This document shows positions 44,915 through 51,994 of a stretch of 64,000 bases of DNA, one piece after another. Every line of letters starts with the position of its first letter. Positions within the stretch are counted from its first letter, which is position 1. The position numbers were made by a program, and so were the translations under genes. The DNA comes from Paenibacillus barengoltzii NBRC 101215 (GTDB lineage Bacteria; Bacillota; Bacilli; Paenibacillales; Paenibacillaceae). The stretch covers positions 1 through 64,000 of the forward strand of contig NZ_BILV01000009.1 in the NCBI RefSeq assembly GCF_004000745.1. The letters run 5' to 3'. A model generated the notes under the pieces. It saw only the letters and a list, made by a program, of their open reading frames with translations, did no database searches and was not told the origin of the DNA.

Positions 44915-45697
44915 TTACACCTCCATCCCGCCAAGCAACTGCTCCCGGTACGAGGCGTGGTAACCGGTTCTTCCAGCAGTGCCAACTTCCGCCTCATTCC
45001 GCTGAAGCGTAAACGCATCGGTGATCCGCCCCTCTTCCATCACCGAAACCCCTTGGCAAATGCTGCGCACCACGTCCATCTCATGCGTGACGATCACGAT
45101 CGTCACCCCTAAGGTCCGATGGATATGCAGCAGCACCTCGAGAATCTCTGCTGTGGTTTTCGGATCAAGCGAGGAGGTCGGCTCATCGCACAGCAGGATG
45201 CTAGGCTGACTTGCCAACGCCCGGGCAATGGCTACCCGCTGCTTCTGTCCCCCGCTGAGGGATGCCGGATATTGGTCAGCCTTGTCCTCCAGGCCAACGA
45301 AACGCAGACATTCCCCCACGCGTTCGGCGCGCTCCTTCTTCGGTAATCCGGCAAGCTCCAGCGGAACCGATACGTTCCCGCTGACCGTCCGGTTATTCAG
45401 CAAGTGGAACTGTTGAAAAATCATGCCGATCGAGCGCCGCACCTCACGCCGCGCTGTTTCAGGGAGCGCAGTGAGCTCCTGGCCCAGAACTGTCACTTTC
45501 CCTTGATCCGGCAGCTCCAGAGCATTCATCATTCGCAGCAACGTCGATTTCCCTGCTCCGCTAGGTCCGATAATGCCGTGGATGGTGCCTTCCGGGATCT
45601 GCAGGGAGACATTGCGCAACGCTTCAAATTGCCCGTTTTGCAAGCTGTACGTTTTGCTGACATGCTCCAACGTGATGATAAGCGTCCCCCCTCTCAC
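44915..45697 (-). CDS. metN: MetN-type ABC transporter ATP-binding protein lacking the NIL domain
   Basis: An ABC ATPase of 260 residues with Walker A GPSGAGKST, Q-loop FQQFHLL, signature LSGGQKQR, Walker B ILLCDEP and His in IVTHE. MetN of other bacteria has a C-terminal ACT-like NIL domain (about 340 residues in all) that gives feedback inhibition; this one stops just after the ATPase. The frame opens at GTG (45697), but the best Shine-Dalgarno (AGAGGGGGG) lies downstream of it, before LIITLEHVSKTY, where no ATG, GTG or TTG is well placed. The true start is therefore unsure. Confidence 0.9.
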   Translation of the reverse strand: MRGGTLIITLEHVSKTYSLQNGQFEALRNVSLQIPEGTIHGIIGPSGAGKSTLLRMMNALELPDQGKVTVLGQELTALPETARREVRRSIGMIFQQFHLLNNRTVSGNVSVPLELAGLPKKERAERVGECLRFVGLEDKADQYPASLSGGQKQRVAIARALASQPSILLCDEPTSSLDPKTTAEILEVLLHIHRTLGVTIVIVTHEMDVVRSICQGVSVMEEGRITDAFTLQRNEAEVGTAGRTGYHASYREQLLGGMEV

Positions 45698-45753
45698 TCC
45701 AGTGACTGTATTACTTATTTTTTTATTCTGTTACATTGTGCTTTCTTCCGTTG

Positions 45754-45782
45754 ATTATAGACCATGTATGCATCTGTGTCAC
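45754..45782 (-). promoter_or_regulatory. Sigma-A promoter of metNIQ
   Basis: On the minus strand GTGACA (45777-45782), a 17-base spacer and TATAAT (45754-45759). The leader is only about 50 bases, leaving no room for a SAM riboswitch or T-box. Confidence 0.7.
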
Positions 45783-45811
45783 TAATTTTTGATGTTTATT
45801 ATAAAAGAGAA

Positions 45812-45858
45812 AAAAGAAAGAACCGCCTCGTCGATCTTAGCGGTCCTTTAAGCGGTTC
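45812..45858 (-). terminator. Terminator after the RlaP-like gene
   Basis: On the minus strand AAGAACCGC pairs with GCGGTTCTT across a 25-base loop and is followed by TCTTTTTT, starting at the stop codon of the nucleotidyltransferase gene. Confidence 0.6.
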
Positions 45859-46740
45859 TTACCCTATTCTCATCTTCCACACTTCCTGCAAAACAGAAAT
45901 GAACACTTCATCCAACATAGATAACAAAGCCGGGCCCGTATCTCGACTTGGGGATTCCATGATCGATGCGAGCCGCTCGTATCCTTCCATTCGACCGGTT
46001 AAATAACCGTCCAAACGCGAAAGACGGGACTCGGACTCTGGGTGGGCTCCGCTTCGCTTCAATTCCAGCAGCAGGTCGATCTCTTCGCGGATCCCGCCGT
46101 CCAAGTCCGGTAATGCAGCTTCAAGCAGCAACTCTATGCTCATTGGCGGCGGGCTGCTATAGCGCTCGATCCAAGCACAAGCCAACACAGGCCGGAGTAC
46201 CGAAAGGTATGCCTTTGGGGCAGCTTGCTTGCCGAGGTGCTGGGGGCGCCAATTTTGCTTCGCCATATGCAAGTAATGGTACATCGCCGCTTTGGCAGAG
46301 AAAGCACGTTCTGCGAGCGACTGCAACCGTTCCTTTAAGGAGTAGGCTTCGGTATAAACAATAGGAGCAGACAGCCACTCGAACAAAGACGGGTTACCCT
46401 TCCCAAGCAGCGACAGAGCCTTGCGCAGATCCCAACCCGCAAGGTCAAGGCTGCAGGCGTTCCCCAACTGAGCCGGACCAAGTGAATCAACGCCAGTGGC
46501 TCGTTCTTCTGTTTCTCCCGTTGGGCCATACTCGATGACGTCCCTTTTTTCTCGGAGCGACAAATACCACTCCACCGGCCGCACATAAATGAACCTGACG
46601 TCGTAGTCGCTGGCAGGAGACGCAGTACCCCAGGCCCGGCTGCCCGCTTCGCAGGCATACAAAATCCGCACCCGCTCCGCCATCTCCATCTGTCGTAAAT
46701 GGCTCTGGATCAACGAGTAGCTTCCTTCCGCCGATTCCAC
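45859..46740 (-). CDS. RlaP/YcgL-like nucleotidyltransferase
   Basis: A predicted nucleotidyltransferase of the DNA polymerase beta superfamily (COG3541 type), 293 residues. The catalytic GS-x10-D-x-D motif is clear in EAGSRAWGTASPASDYDVR, followed by FIYVRPVEWYLSL, another family mark. The remainder is helical. The GTG at 46740 is chosen because GGAGG lies 8 bases before it; the GTG at 46770 has none. Some family members accompany RNA repair genes, but none is seen here. The substrate is unknown. Confidence 0.82.
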   Translation of the reverse strand: MESAEGSYSLIQSHLRQMEMAERVRILYACEAGSRAWGTASPASDYDVRFIYVRPVEWYLSLREKRDVIEYGPTGETEERATGVDSLGPAQLGNACSLDLAGWDLRKALSLLGKGNPSLFEWLSAPIVYTEAYSLKERLQSLAERAFSAKAAMYHYLHMAKQNWRPQHLGKQAAPKAYLSVLRPVLACAWIERYSSPPPMSIELLLEAALPDLDGGIREEIDLLLELKRSGAHPESESRLSRLDGYLTGRMEGYERLASIMESPSRDTGPALLSMLDEVFISVLQEVWKMRIG

Positions 46741-46781
46741 CTTGCGCGCCTCCTTCTTATCCAGCCTCACTTAGCCATGGC

Positions 46782-47546
46782 CTAAATAGCCGGCATCACA
46801 TTTCCACCGGTCACCGGGAGGTACGCTCCTGTGATAAAACCAGCTAAATCAGAAGCCAGGAACGCCACCGCATTGGCAATATCTTGATCTTCTCCCCGCC
46901 GCTTCAGCGGAACTCCAGTAATATAAGCTGTATCATTCCGATCCGTCAGTTCACGGTCGCGATCGCTGATCGTCCAGCCCGGGGCGACCTGATTTACGGT
47001 TATCCCGTACTCCCCAACCTCTTTAGCCAGGACGCGGTAAACGCCGTCCATGCCTCTTTTCCCTGCCGTATACGCCGACTGGTTGGGGAAGTTCTGCATA
47101 GCGCACTCGGTATTAATTCCGATAAAGCGCCCCTTTCTTTTGTCCATCATCGCAGGAATAAATGCCTTGGCCAGGAACACACTCTGCAGAACACAGGATT
47201 CAAACTGGCTCACGTAGTCTTCCGCTGGTTGCTTCAGAACCGAAGTCCAGTTATATTGCACCACGGCATTGGCAACAACGATGTCCGGATCGCCAAGTTC
47301 CGCCGTAACCTTCGCTTGGATTGCTTGGATATCCGCTTCCTTCGTAATGTCGCCTTGTACGATCAAGGCCTCTCTTCCGGTCTCAGTGATCTCTTGAAAT
47401 AATTCCCGGGCTTTGGCTTCGTTATTCACATAATGAATAACTACCTTTGCTCCGCAATCGGACAATGTCCGGGTGATCACCCGACCTAACTGCCCAGTCG
47501 CTCCGGTAATCAGCGCAATTTGTCCTGAGAGATCCAGATTTAACAT
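46782..47546 (-). CDS. Short-chain dehydrogenase/reductase
   Basis: A classical SDR of 254 residues with the NAD(P) site ALITGATGQLGRVIT, NAVVQYNW in place of NNAG, the catalytic Tyr-Lys in SAYTAGKRG and the C-terminal GAYLPVTGGNVMP. The Ser of the triad falls in GINTECAMQ, where Thr/Cys stand near the expected place, so activity may be altered. The start at 47546 follows GGGGAG at 8 bases. It lies 75 bases downstream of an arsR-type gene in the same direction and may be co-transcribed. The substrate is unknown. Confidence 0.85.
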   Translation of the reverse strand: MLNLDLSGQIALITGATGQLGRVITRTLSDCGAKVVIHYVNNEAKARELFQEITETGREALIVQGDITKEADIQAIQAKVTAELGDPDIVVANAVVQYNWTSVLKQPAEDYVSQFESCVLQSVFLAKAFIPAMMDKRKGRFIGINTECAMQNFPNQSAYTAGKRGMDGVYRVLAKEVGEYGITVNQVAPGWTISDRDRELTDRNDTAYITGVPLKRRGEDQDIANAVAFLASDLAGFITGAYLPVTGGNVMPAI

Positions 47547-47621
47547 AAGGTAAGCTCCCCTTTGGCTTCGATTTCTCACTCAAGTCTCTACTTTAATAAG
47601 AACATCTTAAATAAGAACATC

Positions 47622-47960
47622 TTACTCCGATTCGGCGCATTGCTCCTGCGATTGGGTTTTCTCATAAGCCTCCAGGATCGAATTCAACAACCCGGGAAAG
47701 CGGGCTTCCAAATCCTCTTCCCGCACCGATATAAACCGCTGTGTCCCTTGGATTCGAGTCGTGATGACACCGGCTTCCCGCAGTGTCCGGATATGGTGAG
47801 ACAACGTTGATTTCGCGATTGGAACCTCGAAATAATTACATGGCCGTTCGCCGGAACGCCGCATTTCCGCCACGACGCTAAGCCGAATCGGGTCACTTAA
47901 CGCATATAATACGGAAGACAATTGAATATCATCCCGTTCGGGGTGGTATAGAACTTTCAT
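47622..47960 (-). CDS. ArsR family transcriptional regulator
   Basis: A winged-helix regulator of 112 residues with ALSDPIRLSVVAEMRRSGE and the recognition helix AKSTLSHHIRTLREAGVI, then a wing TTRIQGTQRFISVRE. No metal-binding Cys pair is present in the recognition helix (one Cys in PCNYF), so it is probably not a metal sensor. It is divergent from an MFS exporter gene and upstream of an SDR gene, and probably represses one or both. Confidence 0.88.
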   Translation of the reverse strand: MKVLYHPERDDIQLSSVLYALSDPIRLSVVAEMRRSGERPCNYFEVPIAKSTLSHHIRTLREAGVITTRIQGTQRFISVREEDLEARFPGLLNSILEAYEKTQSQEQCAESE

Positions 47961-48048
47961 AAGGAAAAACTCCTTTATTACTAAATTTCGTGATGAATTT
48001 TATTCTCCCCTCTTTACATCATAAGATAAGGCGTGTTATATTTCAAAC

Positions 48049-48066
48049 GTTCGATAATATTAGAAC
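48049..48066. promoter_or_regulatory. Possible operator between arsR-type and MFS genes
   Basis: An imperfect palindrome GTTC-GATAATATTA-GAAC lies between the divergent start codons and overlaps a GATAAT that could be a -10 box for the MFS gene. Confidence 0.35.
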
Positions 48067-48099
48067 AATAGAACAAAGATAAGAGTGGAGGTAAAAATC

Positions 48100-49506
48100 A
48101 TGCGTAACACTACCACCGGTCCTCAATCTTCCGGAACTCCCACTTCTTCGGAAGCACTCCAACGCGAAGGGCTGCTGACAGTGTTGCTTGCTTTCGCTGT
48201 CGTTCTGGTCATCATGAATACAGCGATGTTTAACTTGGCGCTGCCGGACATCACCAATACGTTCCAAATGTCAGCGGCCACTTCGTCACTAATCATCACC
48301 GGCTATTCGATTATGTTCGCCATCTCGTCGATCACATTCAGCCGGCTTTCCGATTTCCTGCCGATTCGGCGATTACTGGCAATTGGACTTACGACACTGG
48401 GTCTTGCCGCCATTACCGGGTTGTTCAGCCCCAACTTCTGGATGGTGCTCGTTGTTCGCATCGTGCAAGCATCTGGTGCAGGAGCAGTCATATCGTTATC
48501 CCTGGTTACATTATCCCGTTACGTTCCCGTCGAGCGGCGTGGCAAAGCGATGGCTATGATCATGTCGGCCGTATCACTGGGTCTTGGTCTGGGGCCCGTT
48601 GCCGGCGGCGCGATTGTCGAATATTTTGGCTGGAGATACCTGTTTATCATCACGGCGTTAACTCTGATTCTGGTACCGCTGTTTCTTCGGTATATTCCAA
48701 AAGAACAACCCGTACGGGGATCGTTTGACACTCTTGGTGCAATATTCGTCGCTGTGGGAACAACAGGTTTGCTGATGTACTTGACACAGCATTCCTGGTT
48801 GGCACTCGCCATTGGCGCAGTTGCGCTAGCGCTGTTCGTCTGGCGCATACGCACCGTCGCAGATCCGTTTGTTTCGCCCGCTTTATTTCGTAACGGGTCA
48901 TATTTAGCATTGTCGATCGTAGGGATCGCGTCGTATTTGGCCAGCTTTGCCACCTTGTTTTTGCTGCCGCAAATTTTAGTGCATCACTTCGAATTAACCG
49001 CCAGCCATGCCGGTCTGATCATCTTCCCGGGTTCGATCCTCGCGACGGTGGCTTCCCGCAAGGTAGGTTCAATCATAGACCGTCACGGGAACGGTATGAT
49101 CCTGCGGTACGTTCCGCTGCTCGTATTGATCTCTATGGTTTTGTTCGCGTTGTTCAGCGGGCAATCATGGCTCGCCATCCTGTTTATCTATATTCTGATG
49201 AGCCTTGGATTTACGATAATCTCGAGCAGTGTATCCAATGAAATCTCCCGTGTTCTTCCGGCATCTCAGGTAGGTTCGGGAATGGGCCTTTACCAGCTGT
49301 TGCAATTCTTTAGCGGTGCTTTCAGCGTCGCCATGGTATCCAGCGCAATGGAATGGCAGCACGGTTTGCCGTTGTCCACGGCTTACTCGAACATTTTCTG
49401 GGGCTTGATGGTGATCGCGCTGCTTGCACTCGTCTCGTCGTTCGTCTATTTGCGCAGCGTTACTGTTAAAATAAGTCCGCAACAAAGTACCTCTTTGGAA
49501 GCATAA
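48100..49506 (+). CDS. MFS drug-type exporter
   Basis: A Major Facilitator of 468 residues with about 14 hydrophobic segments, as in the DHA2 (EmrB/QacA) group, but short for it. Motifs are FNLALPDITNTF in segment 1, SRLSDFLPIRRLLAIG (motif A) and GAGAVISLSLVTLSRYVP then GLGLGPVAGGAIVEYFGWRY (motif C of antiporters). The start at 48100 has GGAGG 8 bases upstream. It is divergent from the arsR-type gene, so it is likely induced by the ligand of that repressor. The exported compound is unknown. Confidence 0.9.
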   Translation: MRNTTTGPQSSGTPTSSEALQREGLLTVLLAFAVVLVIMNTAMFNLALPDITNTFQMSAATSSLIITGYSIMFAISSITFSRLSDFLPIRRLLAIGLTTLGLAAITGLFSPNFWMVLVVRIVQASGAGAVISLSLVTLSRYVPVERRGKAMAMIMSAVSLGLGLGPVAGGAIVEYFGWRYLFIITALTLILVPLFLRYIPKEQPVRGSFDTLGAIFVAVGTTGLLMYLTQHSWLALAIGAVALALFVWRIRTVADPFVSPALFRNGSYLALSIVGIASYLASFATLFLLPQILVHHFELTASHAGLIIFPGSILATVASRKVGSIIDRHGNGMILRYVPLLVLISMVLFALFSGQSWLAILFIYILMSLGFTIISSSVSNEISRVLPASQVGSGMGLYQLLQFFSGAFSVAMVSSAMEWQHGLPLSTAYSNIFWGLMVIALLALVSSFVYLRSVTVKISPQQSTSLEA

Positions 49507-49523
49507 CCCGATAAAACTCATAC

Positions 49524-49586
49524 AACCCCTGAGGGAGCATTCCATAGGCGATCCTATCGATGCCCCGCAGGGGTTTTGTTTTTTTC
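49524..49586 (+). terminator. Terminator after the MFS gene
   Basis: Stem AACCCCTG / CAGGGGTT with an inner ATAGG / CCTAT hairpin, then TTGTTTTTTT. Confidence 0.75.
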
Positions 49587-49649
49587 GTAATCCAGTTCCG
49601 CAATATCCAGTGCAGCAGCGGCGTTAAGTTGAAGATAAGGGGTACACAA

Positions 49650-50531
49650 TCACTTCTTCCGACTGCGCAGCTCCTTCATGATCTTACGGCCGGTTGGCGT
49701 TTGCGCCAGCCCTCCTTGCGCGGTTTCGCGGTGGCGGCTAGGCATCGCTGAGCCGACCTCCAGCATCACGTCGATCACTTCATCCGACGGGATCGCGCTG
49801 CGCACACCGGCCAAGGCCATATCAGCGGCAGCCAGCGCATTGACCGCTCCAAAGCCGTTGCGAACGATGCAAGGGATTTCGACCAGGCCGCCAACAGGAT
49901 CGCAGATCAGGCCCAGCGTGTTCTTGAGCGCGAGGCCAACGGCGTGCACCGCCTGTTCCGGCGTCCCGCCGCGCAGCTCGACCATCGCCCCGGCCGCCAT
50001 TCCGATCGCCGATCCAACCTCTGCCTGGCAGCCGCCTTCCGCGCCGGAAATAAACGAGTTGTTGGCGATCACATACCCGATGGCTCCAGCGCAAAACAGC
50101 CCGCGCACGAGATGCTCATCCTCCCATCCGAAGCGCTCTTGGGCGCTGACGAACACGCCAGGGATGATGCCGCAGGAGCCCGCCGTCGGCGTAGCGACGA
50201 TGCGCCCCATCGAGGCGTTCACCTCGGAGACGGCCAGCGCATAAGCCATGGCCTGACATGCGATGTCACCAACCGAAGCCTCACTGCGATTGCGGTAGGC
50301 TTCGACCCTTTTGGCATCGCCGCCAGTCAGCCCGCTTGTGGAGACGATGTCCTCGGTCAGCCCTTTATGTACCGCCGTTTTCATGATTTGGTAGTACTCG
50401 TTCATGGCAGCCACAATTTCTTCCTCCGTTTGCCCGCTCTCTTCCACCTGATCCTGAATCATGATGCTGGAGATCGTCTTGGATTCCCGTTCACAAAGTT
50501 CAACCAGCTCACGCAAATTTTTAAAACGCAT
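49650..50531 (-). CDS. sdaAA: L-serine dehydratase, iron-sulfur-dependent, alpha subunit
   Basis: Deaminates L-serine to pyruvate and ammonia. The 293 residues carry the alpha-chain core ATPTAGSCGIIPGVF, AGAIGYVIANNSFISGAEGGCQAEVGSA and GLICDPVGGLVEIPCIVRN, whose Cys residues bind the 4Fe-4S cluster. It lies 17 bases after sdaAB in a leftward operon governed by the glycine riboswitch upstream. The length is that of the two-subunit Bacillus type. No terminator was recognised after the stop. Confidence 0.96.
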   Translation of the reverse strand: MRFKNLRELVELCERESKTISSIMIQDQVEESGQTEEEIVAAMNEYYQIMKTAVHKGLTEDIVSTSGLTGGDAKRVEAYRNRSEASVGDIACQAMAYALAVSEVNASMGRIVATPTAGSCGIIPGVFVSAQERFGWEDEHLVRGLFCAGAIGYVIANNSFISGAEGGCQAEVGSAIGMAAGAMVELRGGTPEQAVHAVGLALKNTLGLICDPVGGLVEIPCIVRNGFGAVNALAAADMALAGVRSAIPSDEVIDVMLEVGSAMPSRHRETAQGGLAQTPTGRKIMKELRSRKK

Positions 50532-50548
50532 CGTGCTCCCTCCTCGTT

Positions 50549-51220
50549 TTACTTCGTCAGATCAATGTAGGACACTTGGCTGACATGCTCCAACGCACGG
50601 ATCGCCTCCACTAATTCCGGCGGAATGGACGAGTCGGCCTCCACAACCGTCAGCGCCTCGGCAGTCCGCCCTTTCCGATCGGTAATAATGTAGCCGATAT
50701 TCACATTCTCCCGGCTAAACAAAGCCGTAATTCCTGCCAACACTCCTTGTCGGTCCGCGTGGGAGATGACCAGCGTTGGCAGCTCGCCAGAGCATTTCAC
50801 CTCAAAACCGTTAATGCTGCGAATAACGATGGTCCCTCCGCCGATGGATGCGCCCATGACCTCGATTGAACTTCCGTCTTGGCAGGTCAGTTTTATTTTT
50901 ACCGTATTCGGATGGGCCCCAGGCAGGACTCCAGTAGTAAACACCACTTCAATCCCCTGTTGTTCAGCGTTCTGTATCGACTGGCGGATTCGCTCATCGT
51001 CCGTACGGTAATCCAAAATGCCGCCAACGATGGCCAGATCGGTTCCGTGTCCGCTGTACGTTTCAGCAAAGGAGCCATAGAAGCAAATCTCCGCCTTAAC
51101 CGGCGCGGTTCCGAGCAGCTGACGGGCAAATCGTCCAATCCGTACAGCCCCGGCCGTATGTGAACTGGAGGGCCCAATCATCGCTGGACCGATAATTGAA
51201 AATACGCTTTTAAATCGCAT
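50549..51220 (-). CDS. sdaAB: L-serine dehydratase, iron-sulfur-dependent, beta subunit
   Basis: The beta chain of the two-subunit enzyme, 223 residues: VFSIIGPAMIGPSSSHTAGAVRI, SFAETYSGHGTDLAIVGG, GGTIVIRSINGF and a C-terminal ACT domain (about 148-223, PTLVISHADRQGVLAGI). The start at 51220 follows GGGGAG at 7 bases. A longer frame to 51595 is rejected because it runs through the glycine riboswitch. It is the first gene of sdaAB-sdaAA. Confidence 0.95.
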   Translation of the reverse strand: MRFKSVFSIIGPAMIGPSSSHTAGAVRIGRFARQLLGTAPVKAEICFYGSFAETYSGHGTDLAIVGGILDYRTDDERIRQSIQNAEQQGIEVVFTTGVLPGAHPNTVKIKLTCQDGSSIEVMGASIGGGTIVIRSINGFEVKCSGELPTLVISHADRQGVLAGITALFSRENVNIGYIITDRKGRTAEALTVVEADSSIPPELVEAIRALEHVSQVSYIDLTK

Positions 51221-51249
51221 CGTACATCTCCCCATCATTTTTCTATGAC

Positions 51250-51295
51250 GAAAAAGAGACAGAACAAAAAGGCTGCTGCCTTTCGCTCTGTCCCC
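51250..51295 (-). terminator. Riboswitch expression platform before sdaAB
   Basis: On the minus strand GGACAGA...AAGGCAGCAGCCTTTTTG...TCTGTC is followed by TCTTTTT. The 5' half of the stem (GGACAGAG) is also the 3' end of the second glycine aptamer, so ligand binding should prevent this terminator and switch the operon on. Confidence 0.7.
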
Positions 51296-51499
51296 GTTAC
51301 CTGAAAGTTTAATGGTCCCGGTCCAAACCTCAAATCCGAGATCCATGTACCTCTTGGGTGGCTGTTCGCTCTCTCCAGAGCGGCGTCCGATCATGGTCCT
51401 TTGTACCTGAGAGATTCGGCTGCCGGCTGCAGGACCGGCCCTTGCTCCTTCGGTGCCGCTAAGCCGGTTCCATCTTCGGTTCAGCCCGCGGACTCTCCC
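51286..51499 (-). ncRNA. Tandem glycine riboswitch
   Basis: Two aptamers on the minus strand. Aptamer 1 (about 51392-51499) has GGGAGAGTCC, CACCGAAGGAGCAA and AATCTCTCAGGTACAAAGGACC. Aptamer 2 (about 51286-51382) has CTCTGGAGAGAGC, CCACCCAAGAGGTACA and AAACTTTCAGGTAACGGGGACAGAG. The short linker between them is usual. The second aptamer departs more from the consensus. It lies 66 bases before sdaAB. Confidence 0.92.
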
Positions 51500-51532
51500 A
51501 TCATCCTCATTCGCCAATATGAATTTGTGCTT

Positions 51533-51561
51533 AATGTAAACCGAAGTTAGCAAGATGTCAA
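51533..51561 (-). promoter_or_regulatory. Sigma-A promoter of the glycine riboswitch / sdaAB-sdaAA operon
   Basis: On the minus strand TTGACA (51556-51561), a 17-base spacer and TACATT (51533-51538). The transcript would start near 51526, about 27 bases before the first aptamer. Confidence 0.75.
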
Positions 51562-51994
51562 GATAACTCACATAAAATCCGATAATTTGCATCAAATTCT
51601 AGTTATTTTTTCCTATTTTTATAAGAAAATATGTATATTTTACACATCCACCTACTTGTGTACCTGATTTTACAGATATATACTGTCCCTAACAACCCCA
51701 GATATTACCTTATTTTATGAAATGTTGAGAAATAAGGTTCATTCCATGTTAACTTTTCTTCACACTATGACCCCTGCTAACCTAACGATTCACTCCACAC
51801 CATTGGTTTCAACTCACATCTTCCATGGTTTACTACGCCTGATTCCACTATTTTACATAAAGGAGGTGATGTACCCAAGAGGCAATTGATTCATTTTTTG
51901 TCAGTCATGCATCCGGACTCAGTTCTTATTACTCCGGACGGCCGTCACAAAGATGGATGTTGGGCTTAAAACTTAATCTAAGGGAGTGAAGAAG
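51562..51994 (+). promoter_or_regulatory. Long A+T-rich leader of the subtilase gene with an isolated perfect anti-SD match
   Basis: No real gene is seen in this stretch. At 51858-51870 the sequence AAAGGAGGTGATG is a full match to the 16S rRNA tail but has no well-spaced long frame; a six-codon frame (MYPRGN, 51869-51889) begins inside it, and a 27-codon TTG frame (51886-51969) follows. A CCGGA / TCCGG hairpin lies at about 51911-51937. The subtilase start has its own site (GGGAG, 8 bases before TTG 51995). This may be a leader peptide or an mRNA-stabilising ribosome site. Confidence 0.35.

Noticed and set aside
45698-45858. SAM riboswitch or T-box before metNIQ
   Set aside because: The predicted promoter leaves a leader of only about 50 bases with no aptamer motifs.
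47585-47625. Short direct repeat AATAAGAACATCTTA between arsR-type and SDR genes
   Set aside because: Only two adjacent 15-base copies in A+T-rich DNA; too little to support a function.
51221-51595. N-terminal extension of the serine dehydratase beta subunit to 51595
   Set aside because: The extra codons run through a promoter, two glycine aptamers and a terminator; the family starts at MRFKSVFSIIGPAMIG, which has its own Shine-Dalgarno site.
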